Assembly: GCA_023362775.1 (NCBI GenBank)
Contig: JALMGJ010000018.1
Coordinates: 22,673,105 to 22,737,104, forward strand
DNA from: Charina bottae
Taxonomy: Eukaryota; Chordata; Lepidosauria; Squamata; Charinaidae
Direction of reading: 5' to 3'
DNA: 64,000 bases
Shown here: piece after piece, positions 1-34,290 of the stretch
Position numbering within the stretch: position 1 is the first letter of the stretch
Layout: each line of letters starts with the position of its first letter
The notes under the pieces: generated by a model
What the model was told of the DNA's origin: nothing
Seen by the model: the letters and a program-made list of their open reading frames with translations, nothing else
Database searches by the model: none
Translations under genes and position numbers: made by a program

Positions 1-3000
1 CTGCAATGCTTCCACTCTGGAAGGCCAAAGGCCTGGGTTTCAGTCACGCCGCAGTCTATGTTCACTTAATATTCTCCATGGAAAAGGGGCAACAAGAGCC
101 GATTTGCAGAATGAAGTATGGCTAACCAGTACTCCGCTCTAAGTACCTTAAGAAGCCTTATGTCCACAGGGTCAACTCCTCTGAATTAGGAGTGGAAGTA
201 TCTTGGGCAGAGCAGTGCTCAACTGATTTCAGTTCCTATGCATAGGGTGTTCACAGGTAGACATTTTTTTCTGTGAATGGGAAAGATGAGTAGAAAGAAA
301 TGGAGCAGTAAGTAATGTCGTGTGATGGTAAAAGGTAACACCCCATATACATGTGGACTGCATCCATTACCAAGCCAATGAGATCCCCCCCCCATGTGAA
401 CTGTTCAAAGTGCCCTTGTAAGAAAACATTCACAGCAAGCTGAATTGGCCGAGGGGTGCCGGGGAGGAATCAGACAGGAACCGGTGGCCCAGGAAACTAA
501 TTGTTTGCAGTCACCGGCCACATCTCAGAGATAGTAGAGATGACAAGCTGACCTAGCAGGAAGGGATAAATAATCAGGAGGTGACAGGGACGGGTTTATC
601 AAAAACAGTCCAACGCCATGATGCAATTTCCACCGTGTCTGCCTTTTCCTTTGTCTTGTCTTTGAAACGCAGCAGCAGGCCGAAGACCTAGAAGCTGCGG
701 CTCTACTTCTGCTCAGGGCCGCACAGCAAGCTGCCAATGCCTTGCTGGTTGCTCAGTGCAGAGTTTTATGTTTGCAGCGAATACATTTGTGCTGTATCTT
801 CACAGTGATTTGGTGGCTTTAGGTGAGCCAGGTTTTGGCCACCAGAGTCATGACTTAGCGGAGCCCAGCTTAACTTGTTCCAGAAAGTGTCTGCAGACCT
901 GCCAAGTGCGGGCTCTGAACGAGGCGGCAGTGTGGGGAGGGGAGGGGAGGGGTGGGGCAAGGGCTGTCACCGGAGACACTGGCCACCACCTCTTTCGGCC
1001 TGACCTGGGCACAGAATGGCATGGCCTGGATCACGAGCTTCCCCGGGATCCCACCCGTTCTGCAGTGGTCAAGAACTGCTGTGCTGGGGCCCCCGCAAGG
1101 GGTGGAGGATGAGAGAGAAAAGCATCCCAAGAGGGAGATTTTAAAAAATCATTCACAGGAAAAAAGCCTGTCCCTACTTCCCTCCACAGCAATATTTCCT
1201 AAATAAGTTTTTCTCTAAGATTTGGATTTTTGGCCAGTGTGGATCTTAACCTTTTGGATAAAGCTGCAATGTTTTTCATGCAACAGAGGAACAGAGAGTG
1301 TTGCACTTTCTTCAAATATTGATTTGCACAATTTGGGGGCAAAGTTAAAAACAGATCAGGTACATTGTGGTGGAGGGAAAATCTATTAATAGTTATTGGC
1401 CACGGGGAGCCTCCATGTTTGGGGCCCCCTCTGACTAGGCCTGGGGAAAAGGGAAGGGGGCTACTGTCCTCAGGCCCCACACGGGGTCATCCAGAGGCCA
1501 CCTGGCTGCTGTTGCTTAGGACTGTCGGGTCATTGGCCGGCTCTCAGGCTTCCCTGGAGTCCCTAGAAAGAAGTGTGCGGCGCCGCCAGGCAGACGAACG
1601 AGTGAGTCCATGCAAGAAGCAGCTGTGGCCTGGATTTTGAGTCCGGGTCAGCGCCGCCTTGGCTTGGAGGGCCGAACGACTGCCCCGTCCCTCGGGAGAA
1701 AACGGGAGGACGATGAAGACAACGTCTGCCCTCCCAGCTGCCTGCTCCCCACCACCAGCAGGGTTGTCCCGGTGTCAGGGTTCGGAGTTGAATCCTGCCA
1801 TTGAAGTTGGAGTCATTACACCCGGGGCCTCTCCGCCCCCAACAAGAAGGCTGTAAACGGCCCGGCCCGTTCCGTCTCCCCGAGGGCGAGGCCGCTACCG
1901 TCAGCCGCGGGAGGCTGACCGGAGGAAAGGAGGACGCCCGATCCGAGGCTGCGCTCTCCGGAAGGCCGGGCAGCTGGCCAGGCTGGGGCCCCGCAGAACC
2001 GTTGCGCGCTTGCCAGGTGACCCGCCCCGGCTGAACATCTCTCCGGGTGGCCAGGGAGGGGCAGGAGCTGTGGCGGCCCCGCGTTCCTGGTCGAGGAAGC
2101 CTGTCCCGCATGAGCCACAGCGAGGAGCAAGAGAGTAACAGGGCTCCGGCCACTTTCGTTGCGGCGGACAAAGTGACCTGCGTCGCCCGGGAGGAGCCTC
2201 TCCTCGGCGTGTCTCTCGGTGAAGCGGTGCCGGGAGGAGCTGCAGCCCCGCCGCCTGCCCTGCATCCAGGGGCTGTTGCTCCCGTTGCCCTCGCTCTTCT
2301 GCCCGGCCAGGAAAGAGACTGGGGAATAGCGACTGCCTGCGCTCCCGCCCCCGCCTTCGGGAACGCAAGCAGCAGTCTCTTTCACGGGGTGGATGGAGCG
2401 TGCTTGGCAGATGGCCTGAACGGTGGCTGCGCCACTGTCGAGGTGCCCCACAAAAGGGGGGCAGGCACCAAGAGGTGTGGGTGAAACAGCAGGGAGCAGG
2501 TCATGCCCATGAGCTGCAAGGACTGGCAGCAGGCGAACGGAGTCTTCCGCCTCTAGGACAGGTGGCTGAGTCTGGCAAAGCTGGCTCTGCCCTGTCAGGG
2601 CATCTCCCAGCCGAAGCAAGGCAGGGTCCGGAGGAGCTGCCACAGGGCGAAGAGAGCGGAATCCCCTGTGGGAGCTGAAGGTCATCTAGTCCAGCACCCC
2701 CAGGTTGCTGGACCTGCTCGCCAGCAGGGTTCCCGAGGAGGAGGATGCCCGGTCCTCCCTGGCCGGCTGCTTCCGGATTTCTGGCACCTCTGATTCACAC
2801 GCGGAGCACGAAAGCCTCTTGAAGCGAGCGTCAGCCAGCCCCTTTCGGACCTCCGGGTTCGAGTTGGACAAGCAGCCCTTTGCCAGTCTCCCCCTGTCCG
2901 GACTCCCACAAGCAGAGGCCGGCTGAAGGGCCAGTGGACTGACTCACTGGGTGATGCTGGGCTGCAGTGACCAGGCGGCTCAAGGCCGGAAGGTCAGCAG

Positions 3001-5331
3001 GCTGCTTGGGGCAACAGGCTCCCACCCGCCAACAGGGGGAAGACACGGGCAGCCTCTTCCACCATCCCGCCGTGCCCGTGTGCACTTTTTGGCATGGAAG
3101 GATGACAGAGAAGCCCAGGAGGGCTCTCCAACGCAGAGAAACGGGGCGTGCATTTGGCCTCGGGAATGGCGGCTGGGAAGGGAACAGCGCCCCCCCCCCC
3201 CGGCGGCTGTGCTCTTCCTGTCCGCAAGCGCAGCCAAAGGGCTGGTTGGCCGAGAGGCGTCTCCCCACTTTTCTCTCTGGCCTTTGGTCAACTTCTCTGT
3301 TCTTCTGTACTTGCCAACCGTTGAAGTGCAGAAATTTGTAGGCTCGGATTTAGCTGTTAGCACCATCAGCTGTTAATGCTCAGAATATAATTAGTTGTGA
3401 AATAGGTCTCCGTGTGCTCTCTCACTTTCACAATTAATTACACATGCATAATAACATCTTTCTCCTCTAGAATCCCCCAAGAAACATCAACACGTGTCCT
3501 CTGGGAGTTTTTCTGCTAAGGTCTGCTAAAGGCTTCTCCTCCTCTCATCTACTGTATCCCTCCTCGGCCCTGGGGAAATCAGGCCAAAATGTTTCCGGGG
3601 GAGATGTTCCCTGCTTGTCCCTCGCAGGAGAGGAGGAGCTGCCCTTTGAGAACCAGCCCGCCCTCAAGGGTCCGCTTGGGAATCACGGCCCCGGCCCCTT
3701 CGAGGGAGAACCTGCATTCTCTGAACGGTTCTTCTTTCAGGTTGGCAGCACGGTTACTTCAGCCCCTCCCGCTGCTCTGGGACATTCCCGGGACCTTTCT
3801 CAGAGCCTTTTCTGCTCAGGGAACCTTGGCAGTCAAGGTGGCAACTCTCTCTGGCACTCAGGGGCACAGATGGACCACCTGTCACACAGCTTAATGCCTT
3901 GCTGCTTCCTTGGATTTCCAGAGGAGGGAGGATTTCCAGTCAGACGAAGGCCCTAACCCAAGCTGTAAGTGACGGCAGGTTGAATGCTAATGGGAAAATA
4001 TAAAGGGGGCGGGAATACTCGGTTCAGAGATTCTTCTGCTGCTGGGCAAAGGGAAGGGCGATTGTTACTGAGTTCTATAGAGGGTGGTGAACAGGAACAG
4101 CGGCTTGAATGTAAAACTTGCTAGTAGAAAGAGCCTTTGAGGGATATGGTTGCCTAGAATCTGCAGCCTGCTTGATTCTGCTTCTGCATTCTGTGCAACT
4201 AACAAGCTATCCTTTTGGAAAAGGAGGAGCAGCATCAGGCGGCGAGAGCAGCAAAGCCCTCAGGCACAACCAACGGCTGGGTCTCCAGCTCGCACAGCAG
4301 ACGGGTTGCCAGGCTGGGAGCTGTACAAGCAGCTGAGGAGGGGAGCCCAGCCTGTAGCTCCTGCCTTCATTGTCTCCCAAGCTGCTCCTGGGCAGGGCCC
4401 CAAAACAGGGCTTTCCCCTTCAAGAGGGAGCTGACCCACCGGAAAGCGGGAGGATGGGAGCACCTGTGGGCGAGTCCTGCTGCTAAGGGAGTGCCCATGT
4501 CTTCGGCTGGCAGCCAAGAGGTGACTGCTTTCACTACCCAATGCATCAGTCGCCCACATATCGAGGGTCTTTAGGCCAAAGTGGGGTCAACTCCTCGTGC
4601 TGCTGCCCCTTTGCCCCCCCCCCCCCCGTGGCAGACCCCTTTCAAGGCAAGAGTGTTGTCCTGCTCCCTGCACAAGGCATTCCCCACAGGCACCCAAAGG
4701 GCTTGAAGCCCGAGCAGAGCCTCTCCCGTCATCCCCTGCAGGAGCGAGGAGGGGGAGGCAGGGCTCCCTGGCATTGGGCACCTGTGAGAAAGGCCTCCTC
4801 CCACAAAACACGAGGCGCTACGATGTAACGGAGGAACCAGACCAAGGGACTGTCTGGACTGAGGGGAGCAGCTGGGATGCCAGGTGAAGGACATGAAAGA
4901 GAATGCCAGGGCTGCTGGGTGCCCTTGCTCTGACCTGCTGAATGGTGCCATCAACTGATGCAAAAACTCCCTCCAAGTCTGTGCAATAGTGTTTCACTGG
5001 GCTTCACATCCTGTGTTTTGCATGGAAATAATATCCTCCACCGCCCAAATGCCCGCCTTGCAATCCCCAACCAGGTTGCTGCAATTATTGGATGTACATC
5101 GAAGGATGGGCCCCCTCTTGATTCCTGAAGAACAAAAGTGGATGGGGTTGGCAAGGCGGCATTCTGTTTTATTTCTGCTGTAGTTAGCTAATTGGTTAAT
5201 TCCATTGTTTTGCTCATTTCACGACTGCTGTCTTCCTAAAGCAGCTTGCTGCATAAAACAATTTTAGTAACGAATAAAACTGGCATGAGCAGAAACACTG
5301 GAAAATTCATCCCATCTCATTTTCTCAGCTA
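1..5331. other. Region downstream of GABRA3, no supported gene
   Basis: I find no exon with convincing family similarity. The 1500-3300 segment is moderately CpG-rich and open in several frames, which is a base-composition effect. A TA-rich block near 3360-3480 and another near 5160-5280 are the only locally distinct segments. Confidence 0.4.
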
Positions 5332-5548
5332 CAGGTAGTCCTCATTTAGCAACTGCCTCGTTTAGCGACCATTCGCCATTATGTTGGTGATGAAAAACTA
5401 ACTTTGCAACCAATCCTTGTATTTATGACCTTCGCTGGTCTGTATAGCAAAGGAAAGTTGAAGTAAGATTGTAAGCACAGTTGCGGTTGTACTTTGCGGC
5501 TGCTTTGCTTGACGGTCCCAGTTGTGGTCACTAAACGAGGACTACCCG
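5332..5548. mobile_element. Tigger/pogo-like MITE, copy 1
   Basis: This is a 217-bp element with terminal inverted repeats (left CAGGTAGTCCTCATTTAG; right end is the complement of CGGGTAGTCCTCGTTTAG). TA dinucleotides lie on both sides, as expected for Tc1/mariner/pogo-type insertion. There is no coding capacity. A related copy in the other orientation is at 32654-32868. Confidence 0.75.
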
Positions 5549-6094
5549 TACTTCCACCGTCCAGCAAGGATGGTCTGAGCAGCAAATCCAGAAGAAATTG
5601 CCTCCTCCTGAAGACCTTTCTTGTTCTGCACGTCTTCTTGCTTCCAGTCTTGCTCCACCAAGCACTCCCGGAGCGAGAAGGTACTCAAGTGTGTCCTGTG
5701 AACACCTGGAATCATCTTTGAATGCACCTGACAAGGAACAAAGACATGGAGATGGATTCTTGGACGTGAGGAGAAGCCCTTCCTTTTATTGCCCCAGCAA
5801 GAAATGTTTCCAGTCACAGAGAGTGGAAACCGTGCTTGGGACTCCTCCAGCTCCCTTGGTCAATGCAGGGCTCCGTCTGTGTCCAACAGTCAGTCATGCC
5901 CTCTGCCCGGTCAGCACTGCAGAGATGCCAGGACGAATGAATGTGGCAGAACAAGGGACAAAGAGGCTTTCTATCTAGTGTTGTGTAGGACTGCCAGGAC
6001 GTTTTTGGTAACGTGAGATTGCAAACCCATACATCATGTGCCACCATTTGACTGCATGTTTTAGCGGACAGGATGCTGAAAGGAATGGTTATCA

Positions 6095-6360
6095 TTTGTT
6101 TGTTTGTTTATTTATTTAACAATATTTATAATCCACTCCAATCCAAGGGGCCTCTGGGGAGCAAACAGAAGAGAAACAATAGAAGAGAACAGGACAATAG
6201 TATAAACAATAGTATCAGCGATGGCCATTCAGGATCAGTCCGGGCCAAAGGCACATCGGGACAATGCATATGCCAGGCCCCCGTTTTAATTTCATATTTG
6301 GCAGATTTTCCAAACATCGTTATAGAAGCCGTGACCCTTTTCTTAGTCACCGAAGCAACA
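6095..6360 (-). repeat. Possible L2-type LINE 3' remnant
   Basis: A TTTG/TTTA repeat followed by ATAATCCACTCCAATCCAAG resembles the decayed tail-plus-3'-UTR layout of the clearer L2 tails elsewhere in the window. The evidence is weak. Confidence 0.3.
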
Positions 6361-7138
6361 GCTCTCTGAAGTTAAAGATTGTTAAAAATGGATCCTGGTA
6401 GCGTCTTGCTGCCAAAATGGTATCGAGGTCAAAGACCAAATCTGCCTCCCGGCCGACCACCGTAAACCAAGGCACGGCAGTTCCCAGTTTCGCCTTGCAT
6501 ATTTGAGGAGGGTTGCCCTGACTTTGGGGGTGTTGCAAAGGCTTACTGGGGGGAGGCCAAGGCCCAGGAGACGCCCACGGCCTCGGGAGCCCTCTGGAGA
6601 AAAGCAGCCCTGCTGTGCTGCTGCCGCTTTGCCCTTCTGTTTTTGTTCTTCAGTTTCGTGCCTCTTCTGCTTTGCTCTTGGCGCCTGGCTTCCCCTTTTC
6701 TCCATTCTGGACGACAGTGGTTGAGTCTCATTCTCTTTGTTCCTGTTTCCTTCTCTTGCTTCCTCACCCCCATTTTGCCAGATTCACAAATATTCCTTGT
6801 TTCCGAGCTTCCTTTTTACTTAAAAAATAGGTTGTGTTTCTCCTTCCATCTAACCCAACCAGTGCTTTCTCAGGACGTTCATTTGATTCAGAGTTTGGGG
6901 GCATGTCTGGAATTGTGCTTTTCCTCACTAATTTCTTGTCCTCATGCAACCCCCTCCCCCCTTTACTGGACCTATTTTTATACAGCCAGGATCACCAGCA
7001 CATCCCTGCCATTCAATTCCTGGGGGCAACTGGAGCCTCCTGGGGTTAGGGTGAGGGTTCAATAAGGACATGCAAATTGATGGGATGATGGGGCAAAGTG
7101 GTGTTTCAAGATCTGAAAAGCAGACCCCGCGAAAATAG

Positions 7139-7345
7139 CGGGAAGAAGAAGAAGAAGAAGAAGAAGAAGAAGAAGAAGAAGAAGAAGAAGAGAAGAAGAG
7201 AAGAAGAAGAAGAAGAAGAAGAAGAAGAAGAAGAAGAAGAAGAAGAAGAAGAAAAGAAGAAGAAAAGAAGAAGAAGAAGAAGGAGGAGGAGGAGGAGGAG
7301 GAGGAGGAGGAGGAGGAGGAGGAGGAGGAGAAGAAGAAGAAGAAC
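7139..7345. repeat. (GAA)n/(GGA)n polypurine tract
   Basis: About 205 bp of almost pure purine on the plus strand: GAA units with AGA phase slips, then about 18 GGA units, then GAA again. Long mirror-symmetric purine tracts of this kind can form triplex DNA. The apparent Lys/Glu/Arg or Ser/Leu/Phe reading frames across it are artefacts. Confidence 0.97.
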
Positions 7346-7437
7346 TGGAGCCTCCTGGGGCTGATAAGGAGAGGGAGGCAGTGTGGTTGCTGAGGCCCAG
7401 CCCACCAAGCTGATGGTCTCTGGCTACCCTCTCGGGT

Positions 7438-7439
<2 letters not shown>

Positions 7440-7473
<34 letters not shown>

Positions 7474-7920
7474 ATTATTATTATTATTATTATTGCAGCA
7501 GCAGCATTCTAAATTATCTAGACTCATGGTGGCTTACAGTATAAAATTACCATAACACATATCTGCAGTAAGAACATTAACATAAAGACAATAACATGTA
7601 ACTGTGTAAGAAAACTAACTCATAACATCATAACACAAGGCAACCCTAATGAATCAGAAACAAAAGTAACAGTTCACATCATAAAATACCAGTGGTAAAC
7701 AGTAAGCCGACTTACTGCTAAGGCCTTCTAGAAAACTTTGATCTCTGCTAACTTCCAGGAGGCCCACCCCACTTCTGGGGGAGGCCATTCCAGAACATTG
7801 GTGCCCCCCCCCCCCAAGCAGCATTTCTGGCTGCAGTGACACAAGGTGGATGCCTGTCATGCAGATGACACAGGACCTACATACAAAAAAGGCTGGCCAG
7901 AAAGAGATTTGGACCACCAA
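7440..7920 (-). mobile_element. L2-like LINE fragment with (GTT)n/(ATT)n tail
   Basis: A trinucleotide tail of (GTT)10 and (ATT)6-7 lies at 7440-7494. On the minus strand the segment about 7715-7800 translates in pieces to WNGLP-type residues, seen in the C-terminal region of L2-clade reverse transcriptases. It is heavily decayed. Confidence 0.45.
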
Positions 7921-10900
7921 TCCTTGTTTATTTTTTTCTAAACATTCACAATTATATTTATAACCTAATGCAGAGGTTTTACGAAAAGAAAAAGATGTTG
8001 CATGTGTACGGAGTTTGGGATATTTTGCATAATTGCCTTGAAGTTGATAAAAAAGATTAATCTCTCAGGCAACATTTATTTGCACCTAGCAAATCCAGGT
8101 TGTAGTGGTTAACAGCAGATCCAATAGATAACAATCAAACCCAACAACAAATATGAATGAACTGAATAAATACAACTGAAAGCGAAATGTTTAAAGTTGT
8201 AAAAGCCAGGGAATCTGAATCTCAGTAACATCTGGGAAATAATTATAGGAAATATGCTTTTTAGGAGCTGAAGAATGAAACTGTGACTAGTCATCCCCAC
8301 CCCACTTCATAGCTTTGGGGGATTCCCCCCACCATAGATAAAGAATTAGCATTTCTGTTTGTGCAGGTGCCAAATTCCCCACACCACACCCAGTGCAGCA
8401 TTGTTGGGCTATTTTGGCACCTAGAGATGAGGTGGCAGAAAGCCTCTCCTGAATTAGCCAGCGTGGCTGATCTCGAAGTAGGGGTACCGCATCTCGACTG
8501 CAGAACTCTGGACAATCAGAAGGTGGCAGCAAAGTGATACAAAACCCCTCTAATTCTTTGCTGACCATGTTGGCTCCAGCCCTGAATTCTAATTCAGTCC
8601 AAAGTATATGATCAAGAGGTGCTTTCTATCAAGGAACTAATAGTGGTGGAATACGGCTGCACATTTCTAAGGAAAGCACAGCTAAAATCCCATTTGTGAG
8701 AGCTGTCAGACTTTAGATACTCAGTGGAACTTATGTGGCTTCATTGCAGACAAAAATAAATTAGACTCAGGTCTCCTGCAGAACACAGGAATCAAGCCGT
8801 GTGTGCGCACACATGCACGCATGTGCACACGTACGTATGCATGTGTCAGCCACCGGGTTTAAATCTCAGGCCTTTCTCCTCTGCTCTGATTTAATGGATT
8901 TGGCTGTTCTTTTCCTGGCCTTGAGAGTTAGGAGGTTTTCTTTTCTTTTTGACGTTCACAAGACGACTGCATCTGGCCTGAGAACTTTTGCCTCCCACCG
9001 GGGACGGCGCTGGTCCAGCCAGAGGTGCAGGGGGAGGGGGCGCAGGGGAGGACGAGGAGACGGGTAGGTCAGCTTCCTGCCCAGAATTGAGATTTTATTT
9101 ATTTATTTATTATTTCAATTTATTCCCCGCCCATCTCCCTTGCAAGGGACTCTGGGCGGGATGCTGCTGAGCTGCCAGCGATTGGTCTACGTTTTGGCAA
9201 ACTTTTTCCAAATATTGTAAGATACCTGCCTTTTCTCATGGTTGGTTCGGGAATGTCTTTTCTTTGCTCAGCCTTGCCCTGCTTCCTCCATTACCGTGGG
9301 GACGTTTAAATAAACGAGGGAAGGACCATCTTAAAGCCTCCTACAATTTTGTCTTGGCTGCCTCAAACTAGACTTCCTTTCTGTCCTTTCTGTCCTGGCT
9401 GCTACAGAAGGTGCGGCTAGATGCAGCCGTCCAGTGCCCGATGCCGTTGCTGGTTTCCACCCCAGGAGCGCAGCTGCATCCTGACCCTTGGTGTTGATCC
9501 TATGTGGCGGCACACGTGGTTGCCGTTCCGCAGCAGGAGGAGAAGGGGCTGCTGTTGCAGGTCTGCAGCCTGCGTTTCTTCCTGGATCTGGGGTTGCCAT
9601 GTAACTTCAGAGGCTTTGTGTTCACTGATGAACCAGTTGCTGGTATTCTCATTCTCTAGCGATTGCATCGTGGCCAGCCCTTAAAGGCGGTCCAGAAATT
9701 GCCGCTGGCCAGGAGTGCCGAGGGACGGGTGGGACCGGTGCCTCTCAGAACTCTGCCCTGCCCCATCGGTAGGCGGCTCCCTGCAGAACCACCCACTCCG
9801 CTGTGGCCTGCCTGCCTCTGGGAGCTGCCAGGGGAGCTGCCCAATTTCCAATTTCTGAAGTCCACACTAACCCTACTTCTCCGGCAGGGGGCATCTTCCC
9901 CCTTATTGCCCTTTGGGGTGGGGTGGAGCTAAGGCCTTATTCACCAGGCCCTTTAATGTTTGAGTGCTTATTGTTGGAATGCTTCAATATTTTATATTCC
10001 TTATGTTTAAGTGTGTCCAGCGATTGCTTTTATAGTAGGTCTGTTAAGCCTCCCGGAGCTGATAAGAGTAGGTGACATGAAAACCCACCGTTCACTGAGG
10101 CTGCTCCCGATTCTCCAGCCCCACTCCCGATGGCTCCTCCTGCCGGGCCAGGAACAGGGGTGGCGGGGCAAGCCGATTCCTGAGCCGATTCCTCGGCTGA
10201 GCTCCGGAGCGGCTTTAGGGAGCCAGGCGGGAGAGACAGAAGGGCAAGGCTGCAGGATGCGCAGTTAAGGGGGCTGGGAGACAGCCGCCTTTTCAGGGGC
10301 TCTGTATTCAAAAACGGGCTTCTGATTCAGGGTTCAAATGGCAAACGCTTCAGCATTTGCACACACAAAAGTCAAACAGAACGACCTAAGCTCAGACCAT
10401 TGTGACAAAGAAGGGAAACGAAGAAGGACAACTTTGCCAAGAACTGTACTGTATATTTTATGCCCACCATTTCAAAACTTAAAAATAAAGCCCCAAGCCC
10501 TCTCAAGAAAGTTGTTCTGTAATAAATACCAGAATGCTGCATGCTGTCTTGATACCAGAGGACGAGACACAACAGGAGTGGAGGGCATGGCAGAATTCCT
10601 CTTCTGGCCAAAAGACCGGGGAAGTGGTTTGGCCATCCTTATATTTTCAAGCCCCTTATTTAGCCTCCTTGTTTACTTGTTCACTGTTAATGATTATTTT
10701 GCATTCTCTTCTCATGTCCTTCTTGGTTATTCTTTGCAACTTGGTTCTGTCCTGCATTCTGCTCAGCCTTTACCAATTTCACACAGAATGCTTTAAAATG
10801 TGCAACTCCTGCTAAGTGCGGTTCACTTCCGTCCATTCACCTTCTATCTTCGCAAGTAGCCCAGTCATGTGAACATCCATAACGCTAACCCTGAAGTAGT

Positions 10901-12407
10901 CCTCGTCTTTCAGCACAGATATGCAGTGATGTGCCAGAGCATACAGTTGCATGCACGTGTCCCGCTGCCAGGGTGGGTGCAGCTCCATAGATATTAAGCA
11001 GCACCCCTTCCCCCCACAGCACACACAGTCCAATCTGGGATGAACGCGAGCCCCCTTTCAAAACTGCGTGCACCTACCGAGAGGCCAGGGCTGCAGAATC
11101 CACAGCGTGTGTGTACAAGTTTCTCCCGTCTCTGCTTAACCTCATCCAAGTCAAAGCTGGGTTTCCCCTGACTTTCCAGTGGGCGCTTTCCCTCCTTATC
11201 CTCCAAACAGAAAAGATGGGTCAGCTTCTTCCCCTTGTCCTCAAAGGGGAGCAGTTCGGGCCTGCAAACTATCTGCTTGTTTTCACAGGAGGAGATGCTT
11301 TAACTAAATCCACGGGCTTCTTGTGCACAAAGATGTCTATTGCAATATTTCAAAAGACCATAAATGCATGTTTATCACAGGTGTATGTTGATGATGAAAT
11401 GAAATAGAAATGCACGTGTTGATTCATTCATTTGCACTAATACATTCTCAAGAAACCATTGTGCACTGTTTTAATGTGTACATTTGTCCATGCACGTGGC
11501 TTAATGGAGGAATTAAAAAAAGAAAGAAAACCTGAAGGAACAGAGAAATGCAGCAACAGCCACTTATGCTCACACAATAGTTACAAAATTTCAAAATCCA
11601 ATTTAGATAACAACAGATAACGTATAAATAGGTGCTGCTATGTGACCAGAAACAAATAATTCTGAACCATAGATCCAGTGAAGAATTCAGAAGAAATATC
11701 CCATGGAATACAAAGTACGCCATGATAAAACTGCAAAGTTTCTGGAACAAACGCCTGTTCAGTGTTGACAGCTGCTGTTCCTGCTACATCCTAGCAGTCT
11801 TTGTGAGGACTTGCGATTACTGAGCCCAGAACCTGCCTGGGCTGTGTGGGTGGCTCTCCTTGACTTGTCTGCTGGACAGTCACCCCTCTGTCTCTCATCG
11901 AGCCTTCCGAATGGCCAGGCCGCTCCAAGGTGGACCTAATTTGCTCTCCAGATCAGGAACCTCTTTATCACTGAAACTCCAGCCCCTCCAGTGAGAAAGC
12001 CCCCTCCCCAGCTGGCCGGAATGGAGCCCCCAGAGGCCACGGGCATAAGGAGCACCCTGACATGTGTCAGCACAGGATGAGCAAGGCATGAAGCCGGCTT
12101 CCGGCAGGATGGAGGGGAGTAGACAGGATTGGGGATGTCAGATTCTACACACTTTTCCGTGTGGGTCTCTTAGAGACACCCCCCAACAGTAAATGTAATA
12201 CATCCAATAACATTCTTGATTTTCTTTTCTTTTTTAAAAAATCACAGTTTGGTTCACATGGGAGAGGAAGGAAGTCAGCTGAATAAAATTAATCATAATA
12301 AAAGGTAAAAATGAACATAGAATCAGCAGGGTGGCCAAAGCACCCCCACCCCCCCAGGGCTCCTCTGTCTGGGATTGCATGGACAGATGGAGGGGGCGCA
12401 GTTAGTT
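7921..12407. other. GABRA3 3' flank, no supported gene
   Basis: I see no exon here. A short minus-oriented L2 tail lies at about 9090-9165 (TTTA repeat, then CCCGCCCATCTCCCTTGC and GACTCTGGGCGGG). Purine/pyrimidine-alternating DNA at 8795-8845 (GTGCGCACACATGCACGCAT) could form left-handed helix. The remainder is unassigned; the GABRA3 3' UTR must occupy the rightmost part. Confidence 0.4.
9090..9165 (-). repeat. L2-clade LINE 3' tail
   Basis: Minus-strand tail with the recurring stem CCGCCCAGAGTC / GGAGATGGGCGG followed by an AAAT-type repeat. This end sequence occurs at least six times in the window. Confidence 0.6.
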
Positions 12408-33878
<21,471 letters not shown>

Positions 33879-33919
33879 CACTTCAAGAGCAGCAGTGGCA
33901 GCCAGCAGATACTCCACAC
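33879..33919 (-). other. GABRA3: GABRA3 5' UTR part of exon 2
   Basis: A pyrimidine tract and AG acceptor (coding strand TTTTCCTCTTTGGCAG) end at 33920. The 41 nt between it and the ATG are therefore 5' UTR, and at least one more upstream, non-coding exon is required. No in-frame upstream ATG is seen in these 41 nt. Confidence 0.75.
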
Positions 33920-34228
33920 CTGCCAAAGAGGAAAAGCGGAGAGTCTCAGAAGCCAGAAGGATGCTTGCGGTGGGGAGCAGAAGCTGCGCGGACAAAGGCC
34001 AGCCGGAGGCCTCTCTGGGCCTTGGCCTAAAGGACCGGGGTGCAAAGCCAGGTCCCAGCTAGCCCCTGTGAATCCCCTTCGGTGGTCCTTGTGGCCATTG
34101 CTCTATCCCTGGATAGTGTTGAGTTTGGACTGCTGCTTCTAGACAGCCCAGCAGCAGAATAGCCCCGATTTCTGATGCTTCTCCCTCTTTGGCACCAGTC
34201 AGCATGCAATGCAGAGATGAGCAGCATG

Positions 34229-34290
34229 GGAAGGAAGGAAGGAAGGAAGGAAGGAAGGAAGGAAGGAAGGAAGGAAGGAAGGAAGGAAGG
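34229..34290. repeat. (AAGG)n microsatellite
   Basis: About 15 GGAA tetramers in GABRA3 intron 1. Confidence 0.97.

Noticed and set aside
1563..2685. Overlapping long frames on both strands at 1.6-2.7 kb
   Set aside because: A composition effect of a CpG-moderate segment; no conserved motifs or splice-site logic.
7098..7527. Lys/Glu/Arg and Ser/Leu/Phe frames
   Set aside because: Direct translations of the GAA/GGA and GTT/ATT microsatellites.
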